NCBI GenBank assembly: GCA_046302715.1
Contig: JBKCHQ010000187.1
Coordinates: 1 to 15,869, forward strand
Reading direction: 5' to 3'
Length of the DNA stretch: 15,869 nt
Source of the DNA: CAMCXT01 sp046302715
GTDB lineage: Bacteria; Bacteroidota; Bacteroidia; M30B66
The position numbers were made by a program, and so were the translations under genes. Below the pieces are notes generated by a model. The model was not told the origin of the DNA. It did not search any database and saw nothing but the letters and a program-made list of their open reading frames with translations. This document shows positions 1-8,229 of the stretch, piece by piece (the first letter of the stretch is position 1; each line of letters begins with the position of its first letter).

Positions 1-1168
1 CAAGGGCTGGAATTGGTAAAATATTCATAAATGCTAGAACTATAGATAAAAATGCGGTAAAACCCCAAAATTGCCGCCAGTCCCAATCTTTATCAAACTG
101 TTGAGCGATACGGGCGAAGCCTCCAACCTGCTTTGCTCCCTCTTTTGTGAAAACAAGTTTAAATTGACGTACATAATTCTTTAACGTTTCTACGCCCTCG
201 CTAACACCTGCAGGAAATGCAGCAAAAAAACCATATTTCATGGTCTCCATTGAAAGGTATTTATCCGGTCCGTAAGGTTCAAAGCCAATTTTACCATCGC
301 CAGAAATTTGAAGCGCCAAATCCAGCGTATCCTTATTATTTCTGACCGCACCAACTTTAATTTCTTTGCCTTTATTTTTTACCAATTCCGCTTGTAAATC
401 CGAAAACCAAGGCGTGAGCACCCCATTCACTGAAATTATTTTATCCTCGTTTCGTAGCCCTCTCTTGTAATTTATAGAACTATCAGGAATAATCTTAACA
501 ACAGTAGGAAAAGCGGGCACGAAAAGCTTTGGTTCTCTTTGAGCAATTACTTTTTCGGGAAAATCTTTGGCAATTGGAATATGTACTTCCGCTCCTCCCC
601 TTTCCACAATAACCTCGGTAGGATTGCCAAGAAGCAAATTTAAATTTGCCTCCTGAAAGTGGGTCGGACGAACCCCGTTTACCGAAATAATTTTATCGCC
701 GGTTCTAAATCCTGCTGAATATGCTAAACTATCCGATACCATGATGCCGTTTGTGGCATTCTTCATTGGAAGGACTTCCTTCCCCCACACAAATAATACC
801 ATGGCATATAAAAACATTCCCAGCAATAAGTTAACGGTTACTCCGCCAATCATAATAATTAATCGCTGCCATGCAGGTTTTGATCGAAATTCCCAAGGTT
901 CGGCAGGTTTTTCAAGCTGCTCTTTATCCATGGATTCGTCAACCATACCCGAAATTTTAACATAACCACCCAAAGGCAGCCAACCGATTCCGTATTCGGT
1001 TTCTCCTTTCTTTACCTTGAATAATGAAAACCAGGGATCAAAAAACAAATAAAATTTTTCAACCCGAGTTCCAAATAGACGTGCCGGAATAAAGTGACCC
1101 AGCTCATGCAAAATCACTAAAATCGAAAGACTCAGAATGAGTTGGGCTGTAATAATGAGGATATCCAT
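1..1168 (-). CDS. rseP: RseP-type site-2 metalloprotease, C-terminus cut by window edge
   Basis: Intramembrane zinc protease of the M50B (site-2) family. In other bacteria these cleave anti-sigma factors and leftover signal peptides within the inner membrane. From the ATG at 1168, 389 codons are visible. The N-terminal membrane helix (about residues 3-20) runs into the zinc motif HELGH (21-25). A second hydrophobic segment holds the conserved GGVTVN (about 108-113). Two PDZ domains follow (about 140-200 and 220-290), each with a GDKI or EDKI plus SVNG signature. The visible part stops at MNILPIPAL (381-389), exactly where the family continues with the DG motif that supplies the third zinc ligand, so only the last roughly 50-60 residues are missing. 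It starts 43 bases after dxr ends, which suggests an operon; dxr-rseP adjacency is common in bacteria. A weak promoter-like TACCTTTA lies at 1192-1185. Confidence 0.93.
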   Translation of the reverse strand, partial: MDILIITAQLILSLSILVILHELGHFIPARLFGTRVEKFYLFFDPWFSLFKVKKGETEYGIGWLPLGGYVKISGMVDESMDKEQLEKPAEPWEFRSKPAWQRLIIMIGGVTVNLLLGMFLYAMVLFVWGKEVLPMKNATNGIMVSDSLAYSAGFRTGDKIISVNGVRPTHFQEANLNLLLGNPTEVIVERGGAEVHIPIAKDFPEKVIAQREPKLFVPAFPTVVKIIPDSSINYKRGLRNEDKIISVNGVLTPWFSDLQAELVKNKGKEIKVGAVRNNKDTLDLALQISGDGKIGFEPYGPDKYLSMETMKYGFFAAFPAGVSEGVETLKNYVRQFKLVFTKEGAKQVGGFARIAQQFDKDWDWRQFWGFTAFLSIVLAFMNILPIPAL

Positions 1169-1211
1169 AAAATCAAATGCGTTGTAAAGGTATTACTTAT
1201 TCGATGTTAAA

Positions 1212-2375
1212 CTATGAAGTATGCTTTGAACAATATTCAGATGCGATGACACGTGCTTCATGGTCGGTTTGAACGTAGTCGTTGTATGACGGACTTTTTT
1301 GAACGGAAATGGTATTCAAACAATACTCAACGGCTTCGCTCATTTTCAGAAAGCCTATTTGACCTTTCAAAAATGCCGAAACGGCAACTTCATTTGCAGC
1401 ATTAAGAATGCAAGGAGCCGTGCCTCCCATTCGCAAGGCCTCAAAAGCAAGATCCAAATTCCGAAATGTTTCGCGGTCCGGCGCTTCAAAGGTTAGGGAG
1501 GGATACCTAAAAAATTCGAAACGTGGAAAATCGGTTTGTAAGCGCTGCGGATAGGTAAGTGCATATTGAATTGGCAGCTTCATATCGGGCAATCCCATTT
1601 GAGCTTTCATCGATCCATCGGTCATTTGAACGATGCTATGAACAATGCTCTGAGGATGCACAATCACATCAATTTGATCGATGTTAAGATTAAATAGCCA
1701 ACGCGCTTCAATTACTTCAAGACCTTTGTTCATCAAGGACGCCGAGTCAATGGTTATTTTGGCCCCCATGGCCCAATTGGGATGCTTCAAGGCCTCGGAA
1801 GCACTCACATGAAGTAATTCATTTCGGTTTTTACCTCTAAATGGTCCACCGGAAGCCGTAAGGTAAATTTTTTCTATTTTATTATCCCACTCTCCCGCAA
1901 GACATTGAAATATAGCCGAATGCTCTGAGTCAACCGGGTAAATATTTACCCCCTTTTCGCGGGCTAATGCAGTAACCAATTCGCCGGCAACCACCAAGGT
2001 TTCCTTATTGGCCAAGGCGATGTGTTTTCCCGCATTGATAGCAGCAAGCGTTGGCCGCAGACCAGCATAACCCACGCAAGCAGTAAGTACAATTTCGGTT
2101 GATTCCTGCGTCATCATCTGCGTTATAGCATCATCTCCCGCATACACCTTAATCGGTAAATCATCAAGGTGACGCTTTACCTCAGCATATTTATCGGTGT
2201 TACCAATTACCACAGTGCCGGGCACAAACTCACGGGCTTGTTTTACAAGTAACTCAGCATTATTTTGAGCGGTTAGGCAATCAATTTCAAAGGTACCAGG
2301 GTTGCTTCGAACCACCTCTAAGGCCTGCGTTCCGATAGAACCTGTCGAACCCAATATGGTAATGTGCTTTTTCAC
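1212..2375 (-). CDS. dxr: 1-deoxy-D-xylulose 5-phosphate reductoisomerase
   Basis: Cytosolic enzyme of the MEP (non-mevalonate) isoprenoid pathway. It rearranges and reduces DXP to 2-C-methyl-D-erythritol 4-phosphate with NADPH and a divalent metal. With the GTG start at 2375 the protein has 387 residues, normal for the family. The NADPH-binding GSTGSIG is at 9-15, NKET at 123-126, the metal-ligand segment DSEHS at 149-153 (D149, E151), HPNWAMG from 198, and the flexible active-site loop with MNKGLE at 215-220 (E220 the other ligand). HPQS begins at 240. A longer frame opens at a TTG at 2411, but that codon lies upstream of a good promoter (-7 element at 2400-2393), so it would not be transcribed from that promoter, and the extra residues have no family match. 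The gene is divergent from dtd and lies just upstream of rseP. Confidence 0.96.
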   Translation of the reverse strand: MKKHITILGSTGSIGTQALEVVRSNPGTFEIDCLTAQNNAELLVKQAREFVPGTVVIGNTDKYAEVKRHLDDLPIKVYAGDDAITQMMTQESTEIVLTACVGYAGLRPTLAAINAGKHIALANKETLVVAGELVTALAREKGVNIYPVDSEHSAIFQCLAGEWDNKIEKIYLTASGGPFRGKNRNELLHVSASEALKHPNWAMGAKITIDSASLMNKGLEVIEARWLFNLNIDQIDVIVHPQSIVHSIVQMTDGSMKAQMGLPDMKLPIQYALTYPQRLQTDFPRFEFFRYPSLTFEAPDRETFRNLDLAFEALRMGGTAPCILNAANEVAVSAFLKGQIGFLKMSEAVEYCLNTISVQKSPSYNDYVQTDHEARVIASEYCSKHTS

Positions 2376-2392
2376 TAGATTTTGCAAACGGA

Positions 2393-2424
2393 CAAAGGTA
2401 ACAGAATTCAAACTTAAGGTTCAA
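2393..2424 (-). promoter_or_regulatory. Promoter of dxr (Bacteroidota primary-sigma type)
   Basis: On the minus strand TTG (2424-2422) is followed after 21 bases by TACCTTTG (2400-2393), matching the known Bacteroidota -33 TTG and -7 TAnnTTTG elements. Transcription would begin near 2388, giving a leader of about a dozen bases before the GTG at 2375. No experimental start is available; this is consensus matching. Confidence 0.6.
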
Positions 2425-2428
2425 TTAT

Positions 2429-2436
2429 TATTTTTG
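2429..2436 (+). promoter_or_regulatory. Candidate -7 element of the dtd promoter
   Basis: TATTTTTG fits the Bacteroidota -7 consensus TAnnTTTG and ends 4 bases before the dtd ATG, so the transcript would be nearly leaderless. No convincing TTG is seen at the -33 position, which would fall inside the spacer of the opposing dxr promoter. Confidence 0.4.
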
Positions 2437-2440
2437 CCTC

Positions 2441-2893
2441 ATGCGTGCCATTGTTCAAAGAGTGCTCGAAGCCTCTGTAGAAATTGAAGGGAAAATATTC
2501 AGTAAAATTAAGGAGGGTTTGCTGGTGCTCGTAGGCGTTGAGGAAAACGACTCGGTCGACGATGTTTCGTGGCTTGCGGCAAAAATTGCCAACACGCGTA
2601 TCTTCTCCGATAGTAATGGCTTGATGAATCGTTCGGTGAACGATATTTCGGGCGAAGTATTGGTGGTAAGCCAATTTACATTGTTTGCATCTACCCGAAA
2701 AGGAAACCGGCCCTCATTTATTCGCGCAGCAAAGCCCGAGTTGGCCCGCTTGCATTACGAAATGTTTTGTAAACAGTTAAGTCAAGAACTATCGCGGCAG
2801 GTTAAAACGGGTGTTTTCGCCGCCGACATGAAGGTTGCATTAGTGAATAACGGACCCGTTACCTTGATCATTGATACAAAAGTCAAAGAATAG
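2441..2893 (+). CDS. dtd: D-aminoacyl-tRNA deacylase
   Basis: Cytosolic chirality proofreader that hydrolyses D-amino acids (and mischarged glycine) from tRNA. The 150-residue length is standard for the DTD family. It opens with the typical MRAIVQRV and has both signature motifs: SQFTLFA at 77-83 and NGPVT at 137-141. In DTD these come from opposite subunits and face each other across the dimer, with the Gly-cisPro of NGPVT excluding L-amino acids. The segments TRKGNRPSF (85-93) and GVFAADM (124-130) also fit. The ATG at 2441 places the conserved N-terminus exactly. It is divergent from dxr; typA follows 65 bases downstream with its own promoter. Confidence 0.96.
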   Translation: MRAIVQRVLEASVEIEGKIFSKIKEGLLVLVGVEENDSVDDVSWLAAKIANTRIFSDSNGLMNRSVNDISGEVLVVSQFTLFASTRKGNRPSFIRAAKPELARLHYEMFCKQLSQELSRQVKTGVFAADMKVALVNNGPVTLIIDTKVKE

Positions 2894-2929
2894 TAACATG
2901 GCTCTGCTGCTCACCCCGAAAATTATGCC

Positions 2930-2937
2930 TACTTTTG
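2930..2937 (+). promoter_or_regulatory. -7 element of the typA promoter
   Basis: TACTTTTG is a full match to TAnnTTTG and ends 21 bases before the typA ATG. No clear TTG is seen at -33. Its own TTG is in frame with typA and could be mistaken for a start codon. Confidence 0.55.
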
Positions 2938-2958
2938 CACCTCGAAAAAATAAGGGGC

Positions 2959-4770
2959 ATGCAAAACATTCGGAATATCGCCATCATTGCACACGTTGAC
3001 CACGGCAAAACTACCTTGGTGGACAAAATTCTTCACCAGACCAAACTTTTCCGCGAAAATCAAAGCACGGGCGAACTCATTCTGGATAATAACGAGTTGG
3101 AGCGAGAGCGAGGTATTACCATTCTCTCAAAAAACGTTTCTGTTCGGTATAAAGACGTTAAAATAAACATCATCGATACCCCAGGCCACGCCGATTTTGG
3201 AGGCGAGGTGGAGCGCGTATTAAATATGGCCGATGGCGTAATTTTACTAGTGGATGCGTTTGAAGGTCCCATGCCCCAAACACGATTTGTTCTTCAAAAG
3301 GCATTACAATTAGGATTAAAGCCCGTTGTTGTAATTAATAAAGTGGATAAGCCCAATTGTAGGCCCGATGAAGTGCATGACGCCGTATTTGAACTCTTCT
3401 TTAATTTGGATGCCAGCGAAGAGCAACTGGAATTTAAAACCGTTTACGGCTCTTCTAAACAAGGTTGGATGGGTGCAGATTACAAAACACCTACCGAAGA
3501 TTTCGAATTCCTGCTAGATACTATATTATCTGAAATTCCTCCACCGGCCCAGCCACAAGGTACTCCGCAGCTAATGATTACCTCGCTCGACTTTTCAACC
3601 TACATTGGACGAATATCTATTGGACGGCTCACGCGAGGCGAATTGCGCGAAAATATGCCAGTTACATTGGTTAAGCGCGACGGAAAATTAATAAAGTCAC
3701 GTATTCGTGAACTTTACACGTTTGAAGGCCTTGGCAAAGCTAAAGTGGCTCAGGCTGTGGCCGGCGATATTATTGCCGTTACCGGAATTGAAGGCTTCGA
3801 AATTGGCGATACCATTGCCGACTTCGAAAATCCCGAAGGCCTCACCCCTATTGCTGTTGATGAACCTACCATGAGCATGTTGTTTACCATTAACAACTCT
3901 CCTTTCTATGGTAAAGACGGAAAATTTGTTACCTCAAGGCACTTGAAAGAGCGATTAGAAAAAGAGCTCGAAAAAAACCTGGCACTTCGCGTTGAACCCA
4001 CCAATTCGGCCGACTCATTTCTCGTTTACGGACGTGGTATTCTGCATCTTTCTATTTTAATTGAAACTATGCGCCGAGAGGGGTACGAATTGCAGGTGGG
4101 CCAGCCTCAAGTTATTATTAAGGAAATTGAGGGCATGAAACACGAGCCCATTGAGTCGCTCACGATTGACGTACCCGAAGAATTTTCAGGTAAGGTCATT
4201 GAGCTTGTAAGCCAGCGTAAAGGTGAACTTATGGTAATGGAACCCAAGGGCGACATGCAACATTTGGAGTTCAATATCCCTGCACGTGGCATCATCGGGC
4301 TAAGAAACCACTTGCTTACTGCATCGGCCGGAGAAGCTATCATTGCACATCGTTTTAAAGCCTATGAGCCTTGGAAGGGAGAAATTCCGGCACGCATTAA
4401 TGGAGTGATGATCTCCAAAGATAACGGAAAAGCCATTGCCTATTCTATTGATAAATTGCAGGATCGCGGGTATTTCTTTGTAGATCCAGGCGAAGATGTT
4501 TATACCGGCATGGTGATTGGCGAGCAGAATAAAGCAGGCGATTTGGTAGTGAATGTTTCTGTAGAGAAAAAGCTCACCAACATGCGCGCATCAGGTTCTG
4601 ATGATAAAATGCGCATTGCTCCGGCCATTAAATTTTCGCTGGAAGAAGCGATGGAGTACATCCAGAAAGATGAATATGTAGAAATTACACCGAATGCCTT
4701 GCGTTTGCGTAAAATTCACCTCGACGAAAACGAACGCAAAAAAGCGGCTGCATCAATGGGCTTGGCTTAA
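2959..4770 (+). CDS. typA: Translational GTPase TypA/BipA
   Basis: Ribosome-associated GTPase of the EF-G/LepA class, linked in other bacteria to 50S assembly and to growth under stress or cold. From the ATG at 2959 it has 603 residues, the usual length. The GTPase motifs are complete: AHVDHGKT (11-18, P-loop), RERGITI (49-55, with the switch I Thr54), DTPGH (73-77) and NKVD (127-130). Domain II, the EF-G-like domain III, and the C-terminal region with RGIIGLRNHLLTAS, characteristic of BipA, follow. The frame extends upstream to a TTG at 2935, but that TTG belongs to the promoter element TACTTTTG, so the ATG is chosen. Its end is 55 bases from the next rightward gene. Confidence 0.96.
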   Translation: MQNIRNIAIIAHVDHGKTTLVDKILHQTKLFRENQSTGELILDNNELERERGITILSKNVSVRYKDVKINIIDTPGHADFGGEVERVLNMADGVILLVDAFEGPMPQTRFVLQKALQLGLKPVVVINKVDKPNCRPDEVHDAVFELFFNLDASEEQLEFKTVYGSSKQGWMGADYKTPTEDFEFLLDTILSEIPPPAQPQGTPQLMITSLDFSTYIGRISIGRLTRGELRENMPVTLVKRDGKLIKSRIRELYTFEGLGKAKVAQAVAGDIIAVTGIEGFEIGDTIADFENPEGLTPIAVDEPTMSMLFTINNSPFYGKDGKFVTSRHLKERLEKELEKNLALRVEPTNSADSFLVYGRGILHLSILIETMRREGYELQVGQPQVIIKEIEGMKHEPIESLTIDVPEEFSGKVIELVSQRKGELMVMEPKGDMQHLEFNIPARGIIGLRNHLLTASAGEAIIAHRFKAYEPWKGEIPARINGVMISKDNGKAIAYSIDKLQDRGYFFVDPGEDVYTGMVIGEQNKAGDLVVNVSVEKKLTNMRASGSDDKMRIAPAIKFSLEEAMEYIQKDEYVEITPNALRLRKIHLDENERKKAAASMGLA

Positions 4771-4825
4771 TTTCAAGTGTTGCTTAAAGCGATTTTTCTA
4801 TTTTCGTACCCTACAAAATCAGGAA

Positions 4826-5737
4826 ATGAAAAATAGTTTAGCCGCCATCCTTATCATCTATTCATCGATTGTATTTGGCCAATCATATCAACTTACGGTA
4901 TCGAATACAACATTTACCCCTTTAAGCGGTGCTACGCCATTTGAATGGCCATTCGCATGGGACGATGAATACAGCAGCATTCCCTTTGGATTTAACTTTC
5001 CGGCTGGTGAAACAGTTTACGACAGTTTGGTTATGTCATCGAATGGTTGGGGCATTACTCCCGATGATGTGCATGAGTACAATGCCTATTATGTTGATCT
5101 TATAGCCGCAGGCGATGAAACATCTGCCAGTTATAAAACAGATGTTGTTGATGGACAAAACATATTAAAAATTGAAATGCTGAATGCCGGATTTTATGAA
5201 GATGTAACCGGCACGGCACGTACAAGCTTTCAATTATGGTTTTATGAAAACGGATGTTGGGAGAGCCATATAGGCCCCTCTACTATAATTGACACTACCA
5301 TAATATTCGAAACCTATCTTGGGCCATTTATTGGCTATGCTAACTACAATACCGAACAGGTTCTTGCCCTGGTGGGCCCGCATCAAAATCCTCAAATACT
5401 AGCGCTCGACTCTATTGATTTTCCAAGTTTGGCAGATGTGCCCGCTGATGGTATGGTGTATCGTTTTTGCCCCGACGCTTTATCTGCAAAAGATAATTTT
5501 GAACAACAGGAAATTCTGGTATACCCCAATCCTGCCGATAATTTCATAAGAATTTCGCATCAGCCTCTTCATCCCACTGTGCCAGAGGCTTGGAAAATTC
5601 TCGATTTAAGTGGGAAAATGGTTTTAGAAGGCTTTGCGGATAAGTGTACATTTGATATTGACATTCATACGCTTCAATCGGGAGTTTATTTCTTTCAATT
5701 AAGCACCGGAAAATATCACCGTCTTGTTAAGCAATAA
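4826..5737 (+). CDS. Secreted protein with type A T9SS sorting domain
   Basis: Function unknown. From the ATG at 4826 it has 303 residues. An N-terminal signal peptide (MKNSLAAILIIYSSIVFGQS) would direct Sec export. The last 75 or so residues look like the Por_Secre_tail (type A) C-terminal domain: ILVYPNPADNFIRI, then WKILDLSGKMV, and finally LQSGVYFFQL...HRLVKQ. That domain takes cargo through the type IX secretion system to the cell surface or medium. The middle (about 20-220) is acidic, aromatic and beta-rich, and I recognise no catalytic motif. The frame is open upstream into typA, but the signal peptide fixes the start. A weak promoter-like TATTTTCG is at 4799-4806. The stop is one base from the stop of the opposing gene. 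Confidence 0.85.
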   Translation: MKNSLAAILIIYSSIVFGQSYQLTVSNTTFTPLSGATPFEWPFAWDDEYSSIPFGFNFPAGETVYDSLVMSSNGWGITPDDVHEYNAYYVDLIAAGDETSASYKTDVVDGQNILKIEMLNAGFYEDVTGTARTSFQLWFYENGCWESHIGPSTIIDTTIIFETYLGPFIGYANYNTEQVLALVGPHQNPQILALDSIDFPSLADVPADGMVYRFCPDALSAKDNFEQQEILVYPNPADNFIRISHQPLHPTVPEAWKILDLSGKMVLEGFADKCTFDIDIHTLQSGVYFFQLSTGKYHRLVKQ

Positions 5738-5738
5738 C

Positions 5739-7106
5739 TTAACGCATAAGCAGAACGGTTCCTTTTATTTCACCCTTGTTATTGTCTGATGAGCCTTCGG
5801 GCTTGTAAACATAGAGATAGCGATAATATCCTTCGGGGGCTTTGGAACCATTGTAGGTGCCGTCCCAACGTTCCTCGGAATCGCCAGAAACAAAAACAGG
5901 CAAACCGTTACGATTGTAAATCACAAAATACGAATCCACCTTATCGAGCTCGTCAGAAAATGGGCCAAATGTTTCATTGATACCGTCGCCGTCAGGTGAA
6001 AATGCATCCGGGAAAAATACGGTCAGCTGCGGAATAACATCCACAGAAAGCACCTGTCTGATTTTGCATTCCAAAGCATTTACATAAGACAATTCGATAT
6101 CGAATACGCCATATTCTTCATAATAATGGCGTGCATCCGGAAGCTCACAAACATTAAACGTAGTATCACCATCATCCCAATGTATCATGCACGAGTCAGA
6201 AATATCAGGAAACAAAATTGAAATTTCAGTAAATCGATCGTCCTGGAAAATTACATCGGCAGTTATGGGATCGAAAGGTAAAATAACCACTTCTTTAGAA
6301 ATTGAATCGGTACAAAATTGATCCCGTATGATGAGCTTTATTTCAGTGGTGCCGAAATTATCGGCACTAAATTGAGGAATTACATAATTGCTTTTTTCGT
6401 AACCATTTAAATACCATTCATATCCAATAAAACCTTCTGCGTCTGTTGTGTCGCTTTGATTGACTATGTGCAACTCGGCACCGGGACAAACAGTATCTTG
6501 TACGGAAAAATTGGCTTCAGGTGCTCCAATAGACCAAATATTTTGTACCAGCGTTGTATCGCAACCCGTCACGTTATCGTGTATATCTACAGTAACAAAC
6601 TCAGGGAATGGAGGCTGCAAAATAACAGGATTTGTAGTATCGTTGGTATTCCAGAAGAAGGTAAGATCGTTACTCCCTCCGTTAACCAATGCCTCAATAG
6701 TTCTGTCGCGATTGGCGCAATCGAGCGTATCTCCAATAATAATAACCTTACCGCCAATATCGGAAGGAACTACGATATCCATTACCAGGAGGTCGGTGCA
6801 ATTTTCATCAACATCATATACCAGGCAAGAAACCACTCCGCTCTGCGGATTGGGGATATTAAGTGTTGGCAAATTTGTGTTATTGCTCCAGAGATACTGA
6901 AAATTACCTGAACCGCCCGTAACAATGACCTCCGTATTAAGCTCAGCCAAACAATTGATATATGAAACCTCGCCGGCTTCGAGCGTGAAACTGCAAGGTG
7001 ATTGAGCTAAAGTGATGCTGTTAAAAGAAAAAAAACTGGCTATTGCCAACATCATTTGGAGTGGGCGAAATATTTTAACCAATGCGCTTTTTTTCTGCAA
7101 AAACAT
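5739..7106 (-). CDS. Secreted PKD/SprB-like repeat protein with type B T9SS (gliding-motility-type) C-terminal domain
   Basis: Cell-surface protein of 455 residues. A signal peptide (hydrophobic core about 18-33, ending near TLAQS) is followed by Ig-like beta modules, including SprB-like stretches of the form GGSGNFQYLWSN (64-75) and GGSNDLTFFWN. A PKD-like module follows (IHWDDGDTTF...HYYEEYGVFDIELSYVN, about 310-345). The last 90 residues are the CHU_C or type B sorting domain: FFPDAFSPDGDGINETF, then YFVIYNRNGLPVF, ERWDGTYNG and APEGYYRYLYVY. This domain directs T9SS export and anchoring, and is found on gliding adhesins and many other surface proteins. The ligand or role is not evident. 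A TAGCTTTG promoter element lies upstream. It is too short to be the giant adhesin SprB itself. Confidence 0.88.
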   Translation of the reverse strand: MFLQKKSALVKIFRPLQMMLAIASFFSFNSITLAQSPCSFTLEAGEVSYINCLAELNTEVIVTGGSGNFQYLWSNNTNLPTLNIPNPQSGVVSCLVYDVDENCTDLLVMDIVVPSDIGGKVIIIGDTLDCANRDRTIEALVNGGSNDLTFFWNTNDTTNPVILQPPFPEFVTVDIHDNVTGCDTTLVQNIWSIGAPEANFSVQDTVCPGAELHIVNQSDTTDAEGFIGYEWYLNGYEKSNYVIPQFSADNFGTTEIKLIIRDQFCTDSISKEVVILPFDPITADVIFQDDRFTEISILFPDISDSCMIHWDDGDTTFNVCELPDARHYYEEYGVFDIELSYVNALECKIRQVLSVDVIPQLTVFFPDAFSPDGDGINETFGPFSDELDKVDSYFVIYNRNGLPVFVSGDSEERWDGTYNGSKAPEGYYRYLYVYKPEGSSDNNKGEIKGTVLLMR

Positions 7107-7130
7107 GGGCAGTTATTAACAAATCAGAAA

Positions 7131-7138
7131 CAAAGCTA
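7131..7138 (-). promoter_or_regulatory. -7 element for the type B T9SS protein gene
   Basis: TAGCTTTG on the minus strand matches TAnnTTTG and ends 24 bases before the ATG at 7106, in the 43-base gap after the histidine kinase gene. No clear -33 TTG is seen. It suggests the secreted-protein gene can be transcribed apart from the two-component genes. Confidence 0.45.
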
Positions 7139-7149
7139 ACAAAATAATT

Positions 7150-8229
7150 TTATTTTGCCTTTGTTAAGGTAAAACCAAACGTGGTACCAATACCCAGCGT
7201 ACTTCTAACGTTAATGGTTTGGTTGTGGGCTTCAATAATATGTTTCACAATAGAGAGGCCCAAACCGGTACCGCCAATTTCGCGTGAGCGGCTTCGGTCA
7301 ACCCTATAAAAGCGCTCAAAAAGACGGGGTATATGCTCCTCTGCCACACCTATACCATTGTCTGAAATCTCAATCAAAATATTTTCATCCATATCGTAAA
7401 ACGATACTTTGGTTTCGCCGTGCGGCTTGCTATACTTTATGGAGTTTATGATAAGATTTGATAGCACCTTTTGAATGGCCTCTCTGTCAGCTTTAACGTA
7501 AATGGGCTTGTCGTTACTGTCTTTAAATACAAGACGCACATCGTTTTTTTCGGCCGAATATTGCATGCCGGTCATGATATCACGCACCAATTCTACAATA
7601 TCGAATTTTTCTTTGTGGAGGATAAGCTGTCCACTCTCAAACTGAGTAATAATCTCAAGGTCTTCGACGATGTGAACCATACGTTCTACACTTTTTTCGG
7701 CGCGCTCCAGGTATATGCGGTTTATTTTATCGTCTTCAAGGCCCCCTTCGAGCAGGGTCATGATATATCCCTGAATATTGAAAATGGGTGTTTTTAGCTC
7801 ATGACTCACGTTACCTAAAAATTCGCGCCTGTAATTTTCAAGGTTCTTGAGATATTCTATTTCTTCTTTCTGGTCTTTTGCCCAAGCCTCAACATCTTTA
7901 TTCACCTCCGAAATAATATCGGTGGTAATATCAACGGTTGTTGGCTTCTGCCCTTTCTTAAGTTTTAAATGGTGGATGGTTTTATAAATGAGTTTAATTT
8001 TTCGATATATAAACCGTTCAACAGAATATTGAAACAGAAAAAATGCGATGAAGAATGTGAAAACAGTAATTACTGCAGGAGCCCAAAGGTTGTAAATTTT
8101 GTGGAATGAATATTCTACCAGTCCAACACATACCCCTACCAATACCGACAGCCATAATGCCAGGAACAGCGCCATACTTCGTGGCGACGATGTGCTTATA
8201 ACTGGTATTTTCGGAACCTTAGAACTCAA
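7150..8229 (-). CDS. PhoR-like membrane sensor histidine kinase
   Basis: Sensor half of a two-component system; autophosphorylates on His and passes phosphate to the adjacent regulator. Read from 8229 it has 359 residues. Two membrane helices (about 20-38 and 50-68) are separated by only about 12 residues, so there is almost no periplasmic sensor domain. A linker (about 70-135) follows. The H-box is FLGNVSHELKTP with the phosphoacceptor H143. The ATPase domain has the N-box SNLIINSIKYS (257-267), DNGIG (290-294), FERFYRVD and GTGLGL (320-325). The start is uncertain: TTG at 8229 overlaps the regulator gene by 11 bases and keeps an SPRS segment before TM1, whereas the first in-frame ATG is at 8175 and would give 341 residues. 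The order regulator then kinase and the architecture resemble PhoB/PhoR, but no signal can be assigned. Confidence 0.92.
   Translation of the reverse strand: MSSKVPKIPVISTSSPRSMALFLALWLSVLVGVCVGLVEYSFHKIYNLWAPAVITVFTFFIAFFLFQYSVERFIYRKIKLIYKTIHHLKLKKGQKPTTVDITTDIISEVNKDVEAWAKDQKEEIEYLKNLENYRREFLGNVSHELKTPIFNIQGYIMTLLEGGLEDDKINRIYLERAEKSVERMVHIVEDLEIITQFESGQLILHKEKFDIVELVRDIMTGMQYSAEKNDVRLVFKDSNDKPIYVKADREAIQKVLSNLIINSIKYSKPHGETKVSFYDMDENILIEISDNGIGVAEEHIPRLFERFYRVDRSRSREIGGTGLGLSIVKHIIEAHNQTINVRSTLGIGTTFGFTLTKAK

Noticed and set aside
741..965. Plus-strand open frame of 74 codons
   Set aside because: Antisense to the well-supported rseP gene.
6456..6911. Two overlapping plus-strand open frames of about 150 codons opposite the type B T9SS gene
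   Set aside because: They lie wholly antisense to a gene with clear domains, overlap each other in different frames, and show no recognisable protein features.
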